From CAZSRX01 sp964609675 [NCBI: uncultured Bacteroidota bacterium] (lineage in GTDB: Bacteria; CLD3; SB21): a stretch of DNA of 64,000 bases. The stretch is taken from NCBI GenBank assembly GCA_964609675.1, contig CAZSRX010000017.1, forward strand, positions 13,392 through 77,391. Direction: 5' to 3'. Shown here one piece after another: positions 27,316 to 36,917 of this stretch. Below the pieces are notes generated by a model. The model was given only the letters and a program-made list of their open reading frames with translations, had not been told where the DNA came from and did no database searches. Position numbers and translations under genes: made by a program. Position 1 is the stretch's first letter; each line of letters begins with the position of its first letter.

Positions 27316-29003
27316 CAGTAATCTAAACGGTATCCAACGACGGCATAATGCTGGGTCAGATTCCGCCCCTTTTGGTTCTGAAAATTGGTAATGCCGCTCA
27401 GTGTATAATGCGCATACAAATAATGGTTAGGAAAGGTCTCGTATCGGCCGGCCAGCGATGCCATTCGTTTAATCGCATTCACGCCGGACAGGAACTTTTT
27501 CTTCTCCTTCCCGGGTTGACCGTATCCCATCCATTCACCGGATATATCCCAGTCACCATCGCCGTGACGCAATAACTCAAACGTACTGTTCATCTGCAAT
27601 CGCCGGGATGGCTGGTACCGCAATTCGAAAAAATAATCATCAGAATTCGGCTGTAAAAAGGAACCCAGACTTTTCTGAAAATGCGTATAATTAATCAGCT
27701 TGAATTTGTGGGTATAAACAAACGGCTCCACCCGTGAATACTCAAAACGAAAATCCAGATTGGAGATTCTGAAGGGTTCGACCCAGTACCAGCCCCATAA
27801 AAACGCCCAGGACTGTTTCCAATAGGTAAATGGATTGTCAGCCAACCGGTAATCATCCAGAAACAGCGAGGCATAAGTCTTAAGGCCCTTCGTCGGAAAG
27901 GCGGTCACGTCAAAGCTCATCGTATTGTTGTCCTTGTCCCCGGCGTACTGTTCAGCAATATGATAGATCATAATCGGGTTCAGATACTGCGTTTCCAGCG
28001 AACGTCCGCCGTATACCACGCTTTCATTGCCCGCGAAAAACAGCCACGGAAAAATTTTCAGTTCCAGCCGGTGCCCGGCGATATACTTACGGTCGCTGCT
28101 GTCGGTGCGGTCACTGAATATCGTACGCGGATGCCGAAGGAATCCATGAAAATACGTATATTTGAGCCGGTCAAACGTTACGTCCAACCGAAGATTGTCA
28201 AAGGCCGGCGCGTTATCCGACAACATCAAATTAGAATGCTTTCCCGGGCCCAGCACCAGCTTATCCTTGCCGAACTGCAGGCGGAAATATTTTGGCTCGA
28301 TAACCAGATAAGCATTCGCTTCGAGCGAATACACATTACTGGCTTTATTGATGATGCCCTGCGACGTTGGCTGAAAATTTGAGTACTTAATATCAGACCC
28401 TTTGATCATCGTGCTTGTAAAATCGGCGTAGTAAGCGATTCCGTCTTTTAATACGCCCTTTGCAATACCATGCACCGCGGTGTTGCTGATGGTCTGATTC
28501 ATCGAATCTTCCCGGCCGTTATACCGTATAATCTCGAAATTCTGATCCAATATCACATCACCCAGGGCATAGGTATAGCGGTCGTCACGATGACTCTGCC
28601 AAAAAATCAGATGCTTTTCTTTTTCTTCGTCGCGATAGGGTTTCTGCAGTCTGTCTAATTCCACATGAAACTCGCCCTTCAACTTTTCAAACAGTTCCTT
28701 GTCGGTCCGTGAAAATAAATCTGGCTGCTCCTTCATCAGAGAATCCAGCGACAGCATAATTTTCAGCGCATCATTTCTGGAATACGGCCGATTGCGAAGT
28801 ACGATGGAGGATTTAATAATACCTTTAACCTCAAAGCGTTCAAAATAATCATAGATAAAATGAGTTAAGGGTATGTTATACGAAGGAGTATCAGTCCATT
28901 TTTTTTGCGCATATAGTTCTCCGACGCAATTCCATGAACCACATAACGCTATAATAAATACCATAATTTTAAAAAAATTTCGCAATGTAAGCTCCTTGAA
29001 CAA
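27315..29003 (-). CDS. Outer-membrane capsule-assembly protein, Wzi-like
   Basis: 562 residues with a hydrophobic N-terminal export signal (FFKIMVFIIALCGSWNC) and a long chain of amphipathic beta strands (alternating aromatic/polar residues such as YFRLQFGKDKLVLGPG and FEYSRVEPFVYTHKF), ending in an aromatic terminal residue (VGYRLDY), as beta-barrel outer-membrane proteins do. The pattern fits the Wzi/capsule-assembly family, which binds capsular polysaccharide at the cell surface. Its place in an exopolysaccharide operon, ten bases after a glycosyltransferase gene, supports that. The family assignment is by pattern, so it is less secure than the barrel prediction. Confidence 0.75.
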   Translation of the reverse strand: MFKELTLRNFFKIMVFIIALCGSWNCVGELYAQKKWTDTPSYNIPLTHFIYDYFERFEVKGIIKSSIVLRNRPYSRNDALKIMLSLDSLMKEQPDLFSRTDKELFEKLKGEFHVELDRLQKPYRDEEKEKHLIFWQSHRDDRYTYALGDVILDQNFEIIRYNGREDSMNQTISNTAVHGIAKGVLKDGIAYYADFTSTMIKGSDIKYSNFQPTSQGIINKASNVYSLEANAYLVIEPKYFRLQFGKDKLVLGPGKHSNLMLSDNAPAFDNLRLDVTFDRLKYTYFHGFLRHPRTIFSDRTDSSDRKYIAGHRLELKIFPWLFFAGNESVVYGGRSLETQYLNPIMIYHIAEQYAGDKDNNTMSFDVTAFPTKGLKTYASLFLDDYRLADNPFTYWKQSWAFLWGWYWVEPFRISNLDFRFEYSRVEPFVYTHKFKLINYTHFQKSLGSFLQPNSDDYFFELRYQPSRRLQMNSTFELLRHGDGDWDISGEWMGYGQPGKEKKKFLSGVNAIKRMASLAGRYETFPNHYLYAHYTLSGITNFQNQKGRNLTQHYAVVGYRLDY

Positions 29004-29013
29004 TTGGCGTAAA

Positions 29014-30141
29014 TTAAGTTGTTTTTCTGTGCCGATGATAATAATCGGTTACAAAATTTCTGATCTGTTCAATAAAGATTCTATTGTCGAATTTTTCCGC
29101 ATGTTGCCTTATGAATGCGGGATCAAATGATAACTTTTCAAACAGTACAATAGCTTCCGCAAGGCATTCCGTGTTTTGTTCATTAAAAAATACAGCGGTG
29201 CTTTTGCGTGAATCATCCTTAAATGGGATCATCGTTTCCAGTACACCGCCATTCCCGTAAGCGATTACCGGCCGGCCACTTGCGCAGCACTCCAGAGGTG
29301 TAAGTCCGTAATCCTCATGCTGGGGAAATATAAGCGCTCTGCACCGTGCGTATATACGGGCAAGTTCATGATCATCAACGCCCTCAATGAACTCAATATT
29401 TGGCCCGGCTTTGCTTACCAACTTTTTCTTTTCCACGCCGCGTCCCACCACTTTAAGCGGTTTTTTAATTTTATTGAATGTATCAATCACCAAATCGGCT
29501 TTCTTATATTTTTCAAGGCGGGAAACGACAAGATAATAATCATCGATCGTTGATTCAATGTGATACCGGTTGCAATCGATGGAAGGATGGATAACCGGAA
29601 TTTCTTTTTTGAAATGATAGGCGTTTCGGATGCGTTGTGTTATTTCCGTTGCGTTAGCGATATAATGGTCCGGGCGTTGGGCAAATTGATAATCGATTTT
29701 TTTCAGTCTGTTGATTAATTTATTTAAAATAAATTTTTTAAGTCCCTTTGCGTTGGCATACAAGTCGTAGGATTCAGGGTTCCATGCCAGGCGAAAAGGA
29801 GTGTGGCAATAGGCGATGACCAATGAATCAGGACCGGCATGAATATACTTGCCGCAATGGGTTGTGGAAATCAGAATGACATCGTATTGTGAAAGATCCA
29901 TCCGCTTCATAGCGGAAATCGCGAAGGGATAGAAAAGGCGTTTGAATTGTTTTTCTGTTTTGGCTATTTTCTGAAAACCGCTCGTACGTATATCGCAATT
30001 TTTAAATTCAGGAAAAGAGGCGTCCGGATCGTATATGGATGTGTAAATGGGCGCTTCGGGAAATGCCTGGTGCATGCTCAGCAAAACCCGTTCACCCCCC
30101 GCTTTACAAAATATCCCGTCATGGACTAAGGCGATTTTCAT
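29014..30141 (-). CDS. GT4-family glycosyltransferase (WbaZ-like)
   Basis: 375 residues, two Rossmann domains of the GT-B fold. The N-terminus has the acceptor-side GGERV motif (KAGGERVLLSM). The C-terminal domain has VVSRLEKYKKADLVI and the EX7E-type nucleotide-sugar site (FPQHEDYGLTPLECCASGRPVIA). GT4 enzymes transfer a sugar from a nucleotide donor to the growing lipid-linked chain with retention; WbaZ relatives are mannosyltransferases, so mannose or a similar sugar is possible. First gene of the minus-strand operon that also holds the Wzi-like protein and both phosphosugar transferase genes. Base composition is more AT-rich than in its downstream partners. Confidence 0.92.
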   Translation of the reverse strand: MKIALVHDGIFCKAGGERVLLSMHQAFPEAPIYTSIYDPDASFPEFKNCDIRTSGFQKIAKTEKQFKRLFYPFAISAMKRMDLSQYDVILISTTHCGKYIHAGPDSLVIAYCHTPFRLAWNPESYDLYANAKGLKKFILNKLINRLKKIDYQFAQRPDHYIANATEITQRIRNAYHFKKEIPVIHPSIDCNRYHIESTIDDYYLVVSRLEKYKKADLVIDTFNKIKKPLKVVGRGVEKKKLVSKAGPNIEFIEGVDDHELARIYARCRALIFPQHEDYGLTPLECCASGRPVIAYGNGGVLETMIPFKDDSRKSTAVFFNEQNTECLAEAIVLFEKLSFDPAFIRQHAEKFDNRIFIEQIRNFVTDYYHRHRKTT

Positions 30142-30255
30142 AATTCATAAAACTCCGGTAGATTATTAATATACCCATTTATCAAATTATCTAAAGTAAC
30201 ATCCATAATGAAGTTAATCCCTTTTGCGTTTTAAATCCGCATCAACCATCCCGAA

Positions 30256-30919
30256 TTCAAGCGATAAGTGCAACACTGTTGAAAACTTCGTTTGGAGTTA
30301 AGAATTGGAGGCACTTTCGTGGTCGGTTATTAAGTGTATTTTCGATCTGCTTTAATTGCCATGCTGTTATAGTACAAAAATCTGTTTTCTTTGGCAAGTA
30401 TTCTCTTACTAAGCCGATCGTATTTTCAACCGTTCCTTTCTCCCAGCTGTGATATGGGTGACAGAAATAGGATACCGCGTTTAAGGCTTCATTGACGATT
30501 TCATGGCAAACATTTTCCGTTCCATTATCATAGGTGAAGGATTCCTGAATTCAGCGGGCATCGGAGAAAACGTACCGATGAGCGCGGTATTTACAATTGT
30601 AAATGACGGAAAAATTTCGCTTCACCTCCCGAGTGAGGGTAGATTTATCGCGACCTAATTCTCTGGCCCAATCGGCCTTTGATTTACCAGCCGCCAAACC
30701 CAGGGCAATTGTTTCTCGTTCCATCAAAGAAAGGTGTTGATAAACTCTGGTTTTGTTGGTATCTTGTTTCATAGGCACTCCGTTGTGATTATGGGTTGTT
30801 AGACTAATTCATTTTACCACAATGAAAGTGCCTTTTCAAGTTTTTCTGCCGTAAATCTCGTTTCACTACGTTCCACTCGATTTACGGCAGTTATCTAACA
30901 GTTGCACTTATCGATTGAA
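30256..30919. mobile_element. Deleted IS30-family insertion sequence
   Basis: A 664-base element bounded by terminal inverted repeats: TTCAAGCGATAAGTGCAACA at 30256 and its complement ending at 30919 (about 21 of 25 positions match allowing a two-base gap). Inside is a minus-strand transposase missing its middle. A further perfect 12-base inverted repeat (CTGCCGTAAATC / GATTTACGGCAG, 30846-30857 and 30879-30890) lies between the transposase start and the right end. No clear target duplication is seen. It sits between two oppositely directed blocks of the polysaccharide locus. Confidence 0.88.
30257..30778 (-). pseudogene. IS30-family transposase, internally deleted
   Basis: The N-terminal piece (30778-30551) holds the IS30 helix-turn-helix (LSLMERETIALGLAAGKS, then WARELGRDKSTLTREVKRN). 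It ends at a TGA. In the same frame after the TGA the C-terminal piece resumes with the DDE end of the family: FTYDNGTENVCHE, YFCHPYHSWEKGTVENTIG and LNNRPRKCLQFLTPNEVF, closing at TGA 30259-30257. About 175 codons remain of the 320-380 normal for IS30, and the first catalytic Asp is lost. The element therefore cannot move itself. Confidence 0.9.
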
Positions 30920-31124
30920 CCGGCGTATTGTATTTTAATTTTCTTTTGTGTTTTCTTCATTAATACCAACGAATCTTTAATATCATTGCTTATAAATTTA
31001 TTTTCTTATTGTTTGATTTCCTGTGATATTTTTTTTATTATTTCAAGTAATGGGTTATTTTTGAATAACTTTATGAGTTTTATAATCGAATACAATTAAA
31101 CGAAATGAAGAAGAATAGCGGACT

Positions 31125-32093
31125 ATGAACAAAGAGCCTGTAAAAGTTCAGATTGAAATATTAAGATGTCCAGTTTGCAAGTGTAAATTAAAATCAGAAG
31201 ATCAATCGCAACATTTACAATGTGAAGAGCCGAGTTGTGGAATGATTTACCCGATTATCAACGGCATTCCCTGCTTAATCAATGAAAAGAACAGCGTTTT
31301 TCAGATAGATGATTTCATTCATTACCGTGATTTATTTTTTCAGTTTTCTAAGCGCTCCATCCTTAAAGATGTAATAAAAAAAATACTGCCAAGTATAAGC
31401 AATAATATAAAAGCAAAAAAGAATTATAAGTATTTTGCTGAAAAACATATAAACAACATCAGTAATCCACGTGTATTAGTCTTAGGTGGAGGAGTTTTAG
31501 GCCATGGCATGAAGTCAATAATTTCATATACAAATATCGAATTTATCGAGACGGACGTATCCCTTGGTCCCAGAACCATGCTGATTTGCGATGCGCATGA
31601 TATCCCTTTTGAAAATGATTTCTTTGATGGAGTTATCGTGCAAGCGGTTTTAGAACATGTTGCCGATCCCTATCGGTGTGTCGAAGAAATTTATAGGGTA
31701 CTAAAATCTGATGGTTATATATATGCTGAATCGCCGTTTATACAGCAGGTTCATGGAAGAGAGTATGATTTTACCCGTTTTACTTATTTGGGACACAGGC
31801 GATTATTTCGCTATTTTAAAGAAATTGAGAGTGGTAGTGTATGCGGACCGGGAATGGCTTTGGCATGGTCGTATAAGTATTTTTTATTGAGCTTTTTTCA
31901 ATCCAGGCTAATAAGAAAGATTGTAGGTGTTTTTGCAGACTTAACGGCTTTTTATCTAAAATACTTCGACTATTATTTAGTAAATAAAAATGCCGCCTTA
32001 GACGCCGCATCAGGTTTTTATTTTATGGGACAAAAAGCCAAAACGATTTTAAGCGATAAAGAAATCATACGGTTATACAAAGGTGGATTTTGA
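31125..32093 (+). CDS. SAM-dependent methyltransferase with N-terminal zinc ribbon
   Basis: 322 residues. The first 50 residues form a Trm112-like zinc ribbon (CPVCKCK, then C and C about 20 residues on, ending IINGIPCL). The rest is a class I methyltransferase: the SAM-binding region starts VLVLGGG, an acidic residue ends strand 2 (IETD), and the FDGVIVQAVLEHV block is typical of Methyltransf_11. Such enzymes in surface-polysaccharide loci often methylate a sugar or cap the chain end; the substrate here is not known. First gene of a four-gene plus-strand operon that is distinctly AT-rich. The stop overlaps the next frame. Confidence 0.87.
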   Translation: MNKEPVKVQIEILRCPVCKCKLKSEDQSQHLQCEEPSCGMIYPIINGIPCLINEKNSVFQIDDFIHYRDLFFQFSKRSILKDVIKKILPSISNNIKAKKNYKYFAEKHINNISNPRVLVLGGGVLGHGMKSIISYTNIEFIETDVSLGPRTMLICDAHDIPFENDFFDGVIVQAVLEHVADPYRCVEEIYRVLKSDGYIYAESPFIQQVHGREYDFTRFTYLGHRRLFRYFKEIESGSVCGPGMALAWSYKYFLLSFFQSRLIRKIVGVFADLTAFYLKYFDYYLVNKNAALDAASGFYFMGQKAKTILSDKEIIRLYKGGF

Positions 32094-32125
32094 CCACCGT
32101 AAGCAGGCTAGGAATTATTCTTAAA

Positions 32126-33256
32126 ATGGATGATTCAGAAAAGAAAATAAAAAATATTCTTTTTGTACTTCCCAATCTGCAGGGTGGAGGAGCTGAGCGG
32201 GTCGTACTGACTATCTTGCGGTATCTAGATACTTCCAAATATTCGCTGACCCTGTTCCTATTTAAGAGGGAGGGAGTTTATTGGAATGAGATTCCTTCAA
32301 ACGTAAGAGTCATTTGTGTTTTAGAAAGAGGACGTTTACGATTAAACCTGCACCGGATTTTCTTGCTTCTTTTGAAAGAAGCTAAATCACAAGACGTTCT
32401 TGTAGGAGGATTGGAACTGATATCAAGCTATATGGTCTATTTGGCGGGCTGGCTTGTAAAAAAACCAGCGATCGGAATGGTTCATATTTCTTTACCTGAT
32501 TATTTACAAAATGAAAGCCGGATAAGAAATTGGCTGGCTAAAAGATTTTATGCACGTATGAAACGATTGGTTTTCGTATCAAACGGCGCCGTTCAATCGA
32601 TGAGAAAATGGTTACCAGCAACGGATTACTCTTTCTGGTCGGTTATATATGATATGCTGGATACAAATGTTTATAAAGAAAATTCTGTATTACCAGAATG
32701 GACTAAACAAGCGTATCAAGCACCGGTGGTCATTGCCGTTGGAAGATTAGCCGAGCAAAAAGGGTTTGATTTATTGTTGATCGCTCATAAAAAATTAATC
32801 AATTTAGGTATCAGACATAATCTCGTCATTCTTGGTGAAGGCCCGCAGCGAAACTTTCTGGAACAAAAAATTAGAGACCTCGATATAGCTGGAAGTGTGT
32901 TTTTACCAGGATTTGTTGACAATCCTATTCATTATATGAAAATGGCAAAAATATTTATTTTATCATCCCGTTATGAAGGATTTGGAATGGTCATCGTTGA
33001 AGCCATGATTGCCGGATTGCCGGTAATAAGTACGGATTGTCGTTATGGTCCTGCTGAAATTTTGGATCATGGCAAATATGGTCTTCTGGTTCCTCCCGAA
33101 AATCCTGATACAATAGCCGAGGCTATTAAGAAACTGTTATTGGATAATGAATTATGCAATCACTTTATTGAATTAAACCAGGAAAGGGTATCAGATTTTT
33201 CTCCAGAAAGAATTATTCCGCAATGGGAACGGTTACTTGATGAGGTTACTTCATGA
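32126..33256 (+). CDS. GT4-family glycosyltransferase
   Basis: A GT-B fold enzyme of about 376 residues. Typical features: LPNLQGGGAERVV at the N-terminus, AVGRLAEQKGFDLLL at the start of the donor domain, and SSRYEGFGMVIVEAMIAGLPVI, the EX7E-type donor site. I chose ATG 32126 over TTG 32090, which would overlap the previous gene and add non-conserved residues. The stop overlaps the next start (ATGA), showing translational coupling. It adds one sugar to the repeat unit; donor and linkage cannot be read from the sequence. Confidence 0.92.
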   Translation: MDDSEKKIKNILFVLPNLQGGGAERVVLTILRYLDTSKYSLTLFLFKREGVYWNEIPSNVRVICVLERGRLRLNLHRIFLLLLKEAKSQDVLVGGLELISSYMVYLAGWLVKKPAIGMVHISLPDYLQNESRIRNWLAKRFYARMKRLVFVSNGAVQSMRKWLPATDYSFWSVIYDMLDTNVYKENSVLPEWTKQAYQAPVVIAVGRLAEQKGFDLLLIAHKKLINLGIRHNLVILGEGPQRNFLEQKIRDLDIAGSVFLPGFVDNPIHYMKMAKIFILSSRYEGFGMVIVEAMIAGLPVISTDCRYGPAEILDHGKYGLLVPPENPDTIAEAIKKLLLDNELCNHFIELNQERVSDFSPERIIPQWERLLDEVTS

Positions 33257-34092
33257 AATTTTCATTGGTACTCGCGACTATCGGCCGTACGGAAGAATTG
33301 ATACGTTTTCTGAAATCACTCAATGCTCAGACTTATCGAAACTTTGAATTGATCGTTATTGATCAGAATCCAGATAATCGTTTAACGACCATTTTGTCTC
33401 CTTTTTTGGGCATTTTTCCCGTTATACATATCAAATCTGAAAAAGGACTGTCCCGTGCTCGCAATGTCGGTTTGAAATACATTTCGGGAGACATCATTGC
33501 GTTTCCTGATGATGACTGCTGGTATCCTCCTTCATTGCTGGAAAATGTAAAAGAAACGCTTGGGAAGAGGGCGGAAATTTCAGGAGTTACAGGCCGTAGC
33601 GCCGATGAAAATGGAATAACTTCTGCCGGACGCTGGGCCGATAAACCCGGATTGATTAAAATTACCGACGTGTTTACAAAAGGAATATCCTTTACCATTT
33701 TTGTAAAAAAATCCGTGATCGAAAAAATCGGTAATTTTGATGAAACATTGGGAGTTGGCGCCGGCACACCCTGGGGCTCCGGCGAAGAAACAGATTATTT
33801 AATTCGTGCGCTGAAAAAAGGCTTTCAGTTCTACTACGACCCGGAAATCATTGTGCATCATCCCCAGCCAGTGGTGGTTTACGACAAAAAAAGCATTGAA
33901 AGAACATTCAACTACGGCAGAGGAATGGGAAAAGTTTTACGAAAACATCGTATGCCCTTATGGAATACGATCTATCTTGTTTTTGTCCGCCCCGTAGGAG
34001 GAATAATTACCTCTCTCATTAACCTTAACTTTCCTAAAACCCTTTATCACTGGGCTGTTTTGCGTAGCAGAATAATGGGTTGGATCAAATAA
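33253..34092 (+). CDS. GT2-family glycosyltransferase
   Basis: 279 residues, GT-A fold. The N-terminal half has the family signatures: FSLVLATIGRTEELIRF, VIDQNPDN, the GLSRARNVGL block, and FPDDDCWYP, whose DDD binds the metal and nucleotide sugar. A conserved GSGEETDYLIRALKKG block near residue 176 contains the likely catalytic acid (ED-type motif). GT2 enzymes invert the sugar configuration. It is coupled to the GT4 upstream through a 4-base overlap. No membrane segment is evident, so it would act at the cytoplasmic face on lipid-linked substrate. Confidence 0.9.
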   Translation: MKFSLVLATIGRTEELIRFLKSLNAQTYRNFELIVIDQNPDNRLTTILSPFLGIFPVIHIKSEKGLSRARNVGLKYISGDIIAFPDDDCWYPPSLLENVKETLGKRAEISGVTGRSADENGITSAGRWADKPGLIKITDVFTKGISFTIFVKKSVIEKIGNFDETLGVGAGTPWGSGEETDYLIRALKKGFQFYYDPEIIVHHPQPVVVYDKKSIERTFNYGRGMGKVLRKHRMPLWNTIYLVFVRPVGGIITSLINLNFPKTLYHWAVLRSRIMGWIK

Positions 34093-34183
34093 ACGGATAT
34101 GATTATAAGAAAAACATATCAACTTATAAGTTTCATAATAATCAATTGTTTTTATACACTCATTTAACACCACATTGCTTTAC

Positions 34184-35269
34184 ATGGCCACCATCTCAAT
34201 CGATTTAAGAATGCTCTATTCTTCAGGCATTGGAACCTATTCACAAAATCTGGTTTCAACTATTATCAAAGAATATCCAGATATTCATTTCAATCTGTTA
34301 GGAAAAATTGAAGAATTAAACCGGTTTCCTGAATTTCATAATCATAATGTAAATTTAATAGATTGTCGCTCACCCATTTATTCAATATCAGAACAGATTG
34401 AACTTATAAAAAAAATACCGAAAAACACCACGCTTTTCTGGTCTCCTCATTATAATATCCCGATACGGTACCGGGAAAAACTTCTCGTTACGATCCACGA
34501 TTTGTTTCATTTAGCTATGCCGCAATACGTGGGCGGGTTACATAAAAGATTGTATGCGAACTTCATTTTCAAAACACTTCTGAGCAAAGCCGCCGCTATA
34601 CTTTGTGTTTCAGATTTTACAAGAAGCGAAATACATCGTTTAGCGGGGCATGTTCGGCAACAAATTCATGTAATACATATTGGGGTTGCCGAAGCATGGT
34701 CACAAATAAAACCAATAAAGAATCCACATACAAAACCATTTTTACTCTTCGTCGGAAATGTCAAACCGCATAAAAATCTTAGAAGACTCATACAGGCTTT
34801 TAATTTAATAAAAGATACGATAGACCATGATCTGGTGATTATTGGAAAAAAAGAGGGTTTTATTACCGGAGATGATTCTGTTTCTAAAATGGCACTGGAA
34901 TTACGTAATCGAGTTCATTTCACAGGATATATTGAAGACAATACCCTAAAGCAATATTTCGCACATGCAAACGCGTTAGTCTTTCCATCACTTTACGAAG
35001 GTTTTGGGTTACCTCCTCTTGAAGCTATGGCGTGCGGTTGTCCAGTCGTTGTTTCTAACGTCGCCAGTCTCCCCGAGGTATGTGGAGATGCCGCGCTTTA
35101 TTGTGATCCAATGAATCCGCAAGATATTGCGGATAAAATTATTTTACTGCTGAATGATGATGCCCTTCGGAATAATCTGCGCAAAAAAGGGATTGAACAG
35201 GCAAGAAAATTTACCTGGGAAAAATGCGCGGAGAAGACAATAGAGGTAATAAATAATCTTATAAATTGA
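34184..35269 (+). CDS. GT4-family glycosyltransferase (mannosyltransferase-like)
   Basis: A 361-residue GT-B enzyme. It has an N-terminal [18 protein letters not shown] block typical of the mannosyltransferase-like subgroup, then [20 protein letters not shown] at the donor domain, and [19 protein letters not shown], the EX7E-type donor site. ATG 34184 was chosen over TTG 34175, since homologues begin with the short strand leading to the GIGTY loop. A gap of 91 AT-rich bases separates it from the GT2 gene. It is the last gene of the plus-strand block and converges with the flippase gene at 35305, 35 bases on. No terminator hairpin is obvious in that gap. Confidence 0.92.
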   Translation: MATISIDLRMLYSSGIGTYSQNLVSTIIKEYPDIHFNLLGKIEELNRFPEFHNHNVNLIDCRSPIYSISEQIELIKKIPKNTTLFWSPHYNIPIRYREKLLVTIHDLFHLAMPQYVGGLHKRLYANFIFKTLLSKAAAILCVSDFTRSEIHRLAGHVRQQIHVIHIGVAEAWSQIKPIKNPHTKPFLLFVGNVKPHKNLRRLIQAFNLIKDTIDHDLVIIGKKEGFITGDDSVSKMALELRNRVHFTGYIEDNTLKQYFAHANALVFPSLYEGFGLPPLEAMACGCPVVVSNVASLPEVCGDAALYCDPMNPQDIADKIILLLNDDALRNNLRKKGIEQARKFTWEKCAEKTIEVINNLIN

Positions 35270-35304
35270 TTAAGTGTTTGAACGATCAATCATCCGAATT
35301 TCCT

Positions 35305-36855
35305 CTATGGTTTAATCGGTTTCTTCCAAAACTTACCTTTAAGCGCTTTTTTTGATTCTGATAATATGTAAAGTTGAATATCTATTTTTAATATATAACA
35401 TAAGGTCCCATAGATAATCCCTGTGAGGATAGCATATATCGATAAAAGACTGATTTGATGCAGGATTTCCGATTGGAAAATCATAAATGAAATATGTGAT
35501 TTCACAAAATAGATTATGACAGTAGATAAAAGTGATGATAGTACGATTTTACCGAGTCTCTTTAATAAATATTTCCTATCAATTTCAGGTACTATTCTTT
35601 TGATGCTCCATAAAAAAACAATATTACCGATCATTATTGAAACTGATGAAGCCGCTGCAACTCCGTAATGCATGAAAAAAGGACTCAGCACTATATTCAT
35701 TAATATATTCATGATGACGGAGATAATTATGATCGGCAATGTTTGTAGACTTTTTTTCCGGCTGTAAAATACATAAGTCAGATAAGTGCCCAATGGTCCG
35801 CCGACCAATACATAGATATAACATCGTATGGTATCGGCAACAACCGTTACATCTTGTGCTGTAAATTTTCCTCTTTTAAAAAGCGTCCAGACTACCGGTT
35901 CAGCGAAAATAAATATGAATGCCGCAAGCGGAACTAATCCATATATCAGAATTTCAAATATTTTATAAAATATCTTTAAAAATTCACCAGAATTTTCTGC
36001 TTGATTTTGCCGCGACAACATAGGAAATGAAATCGAAATAACGGAGGAACTGATAATAACAATAAAAATCAAAGGATAATCAGCGTAGGTAAGATACGAA
36101 ATGCTACCTACATTAAGAAAAGAAGCAACAAAAATTCTAACCAGATAAACCAGTTCACTAAGGACATTACACAGTAAAAGAGGAGCGATTAACCGTATAT
36201 AATCCAATATAACACTCCAATTAAAGCGCTGAAACAAGTTAACGGAGAAATGATTTCGAACAAAAATAAAATAACTTATAATGGCCGTAATGAATAGCGA
36301 GGAAACCAATGAAACGGGAACGCCATAAATTTCCAACCGTTGAATCAGGAAAAATAAAATGCCCAACGCTAGCAAGTGCCTTAATACGTTGATAAAACTT
36401 GATAACGTGAACCTGAAAAGATGTTCAAGAAGGCTGTTATTAAGACCGATGAAACTCAATAATAATACTGACGGCGATATTATTCTTAGTAAATCACTGG
36501 CAAGATTTGTGTTTTCCTCCGATAAGCCGGGGGCTATAAGTTGAATTAAAGGACGGGAAAGAAAAAAGAAATTAACGCTTAAGAAAGAAAATAACAAAAG
36601 TGAAAAACGAGAAATTTCTGCTACTACATGCCGTTTTGATTGTTCATCTTTGAACTCAAAAAGAAAAGGAATTAACGCATTATTTTGAATTCTCAATATG
36701 ACATTATTGAACAGGTTGACAAAATTAATCACCACCATATAGGCATCCATTGAGGCGCTGGTACCAAAATGATAAGCCAATAATATCGACCATAAAAAAC
36801 TTAGCATCGTCGTTATGATATTAAATACCGTAACGATTGCAGTTTTTTTAAACAT
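35305..36855 (-). CDS. Lipid-linked oligosaccharide flippase, Wzx/MurJ-like (MOP superfamily)
   Basis: 516 residues, about 14 hydrophobic segments spread over the whole length, with short charged loops. The N-terminus (TVFNIITTMLSFLWSILLAYHFGTS, quoted in part) and the SFPMLSRQ region near residue 260 resemble MurJ/MviN-like members of the MOP exporter superfamily. In a polysaccharide locus next to a Wzy-like polymerase and Wzz the role is to flip the undecaprenyl-linked repeat unit across the inner membrane. It could in principle be a MurJ paralogue for lipid II, but the context argues for Wzx. AT-rich like its neighbours. Confidence 0.85.
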   Translation of the reverse strand: MFKKTAIVTVFNIITTMLSFLWSILLAYHFGTSASMDAYMVVINFVNLFNNVILRIQNNALIPFLFEFKDEQSKRHVVAEISRFSLLLFSFLSVNFFFLSRPLIQLIAPGLSEENTNLASDLLRIISPSVLLLSFIGLNNSLLEHLFRFTLSSFINVLRHLLALGILFFLIQRLEIYGVPVSLVSSLFITAIISYFIFVRNHFSVNLFQRFNWSVILDYIRLIAPLLLCNVLSELVYLVRIFVASFLNVGSISYLTYADYPLIFIVIISSSVISISFPMLSRQNQAENSGEFLKIFYKIFEILIYGLVPLAAFIFIFAEPVVWTLFKRGKFTAQDVTVVADTIRCYIYVLVGGPLGTYLTYVFYSRKKSLQTLPIIIISVIMNILMNIVLSPFFMHYGVAAASSVSIMIGNIVFLWSIKRIVPEIDRKYLLKRLGKIVLSSLLSTVIIYFVKSHISFMIFQSEILHQISLLSIYAILTGIIYGTLCYILKIDIQLYILSESKKALKGKFWKKPIKP

Positions 36856-36917
36856 CTGAAAACCTAACTAAAATACCGAGGCGTCTTATTGTAATTATTT
36901 ATCGTTGCTGACAAACT

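Noticed and set aside
30902-31099. 65-codon hydrophobic frame starting in the IS30 right end
   Set aside because: Low-complexity AT-rich sequence, start inside the terminal repeat, no ribosome site.
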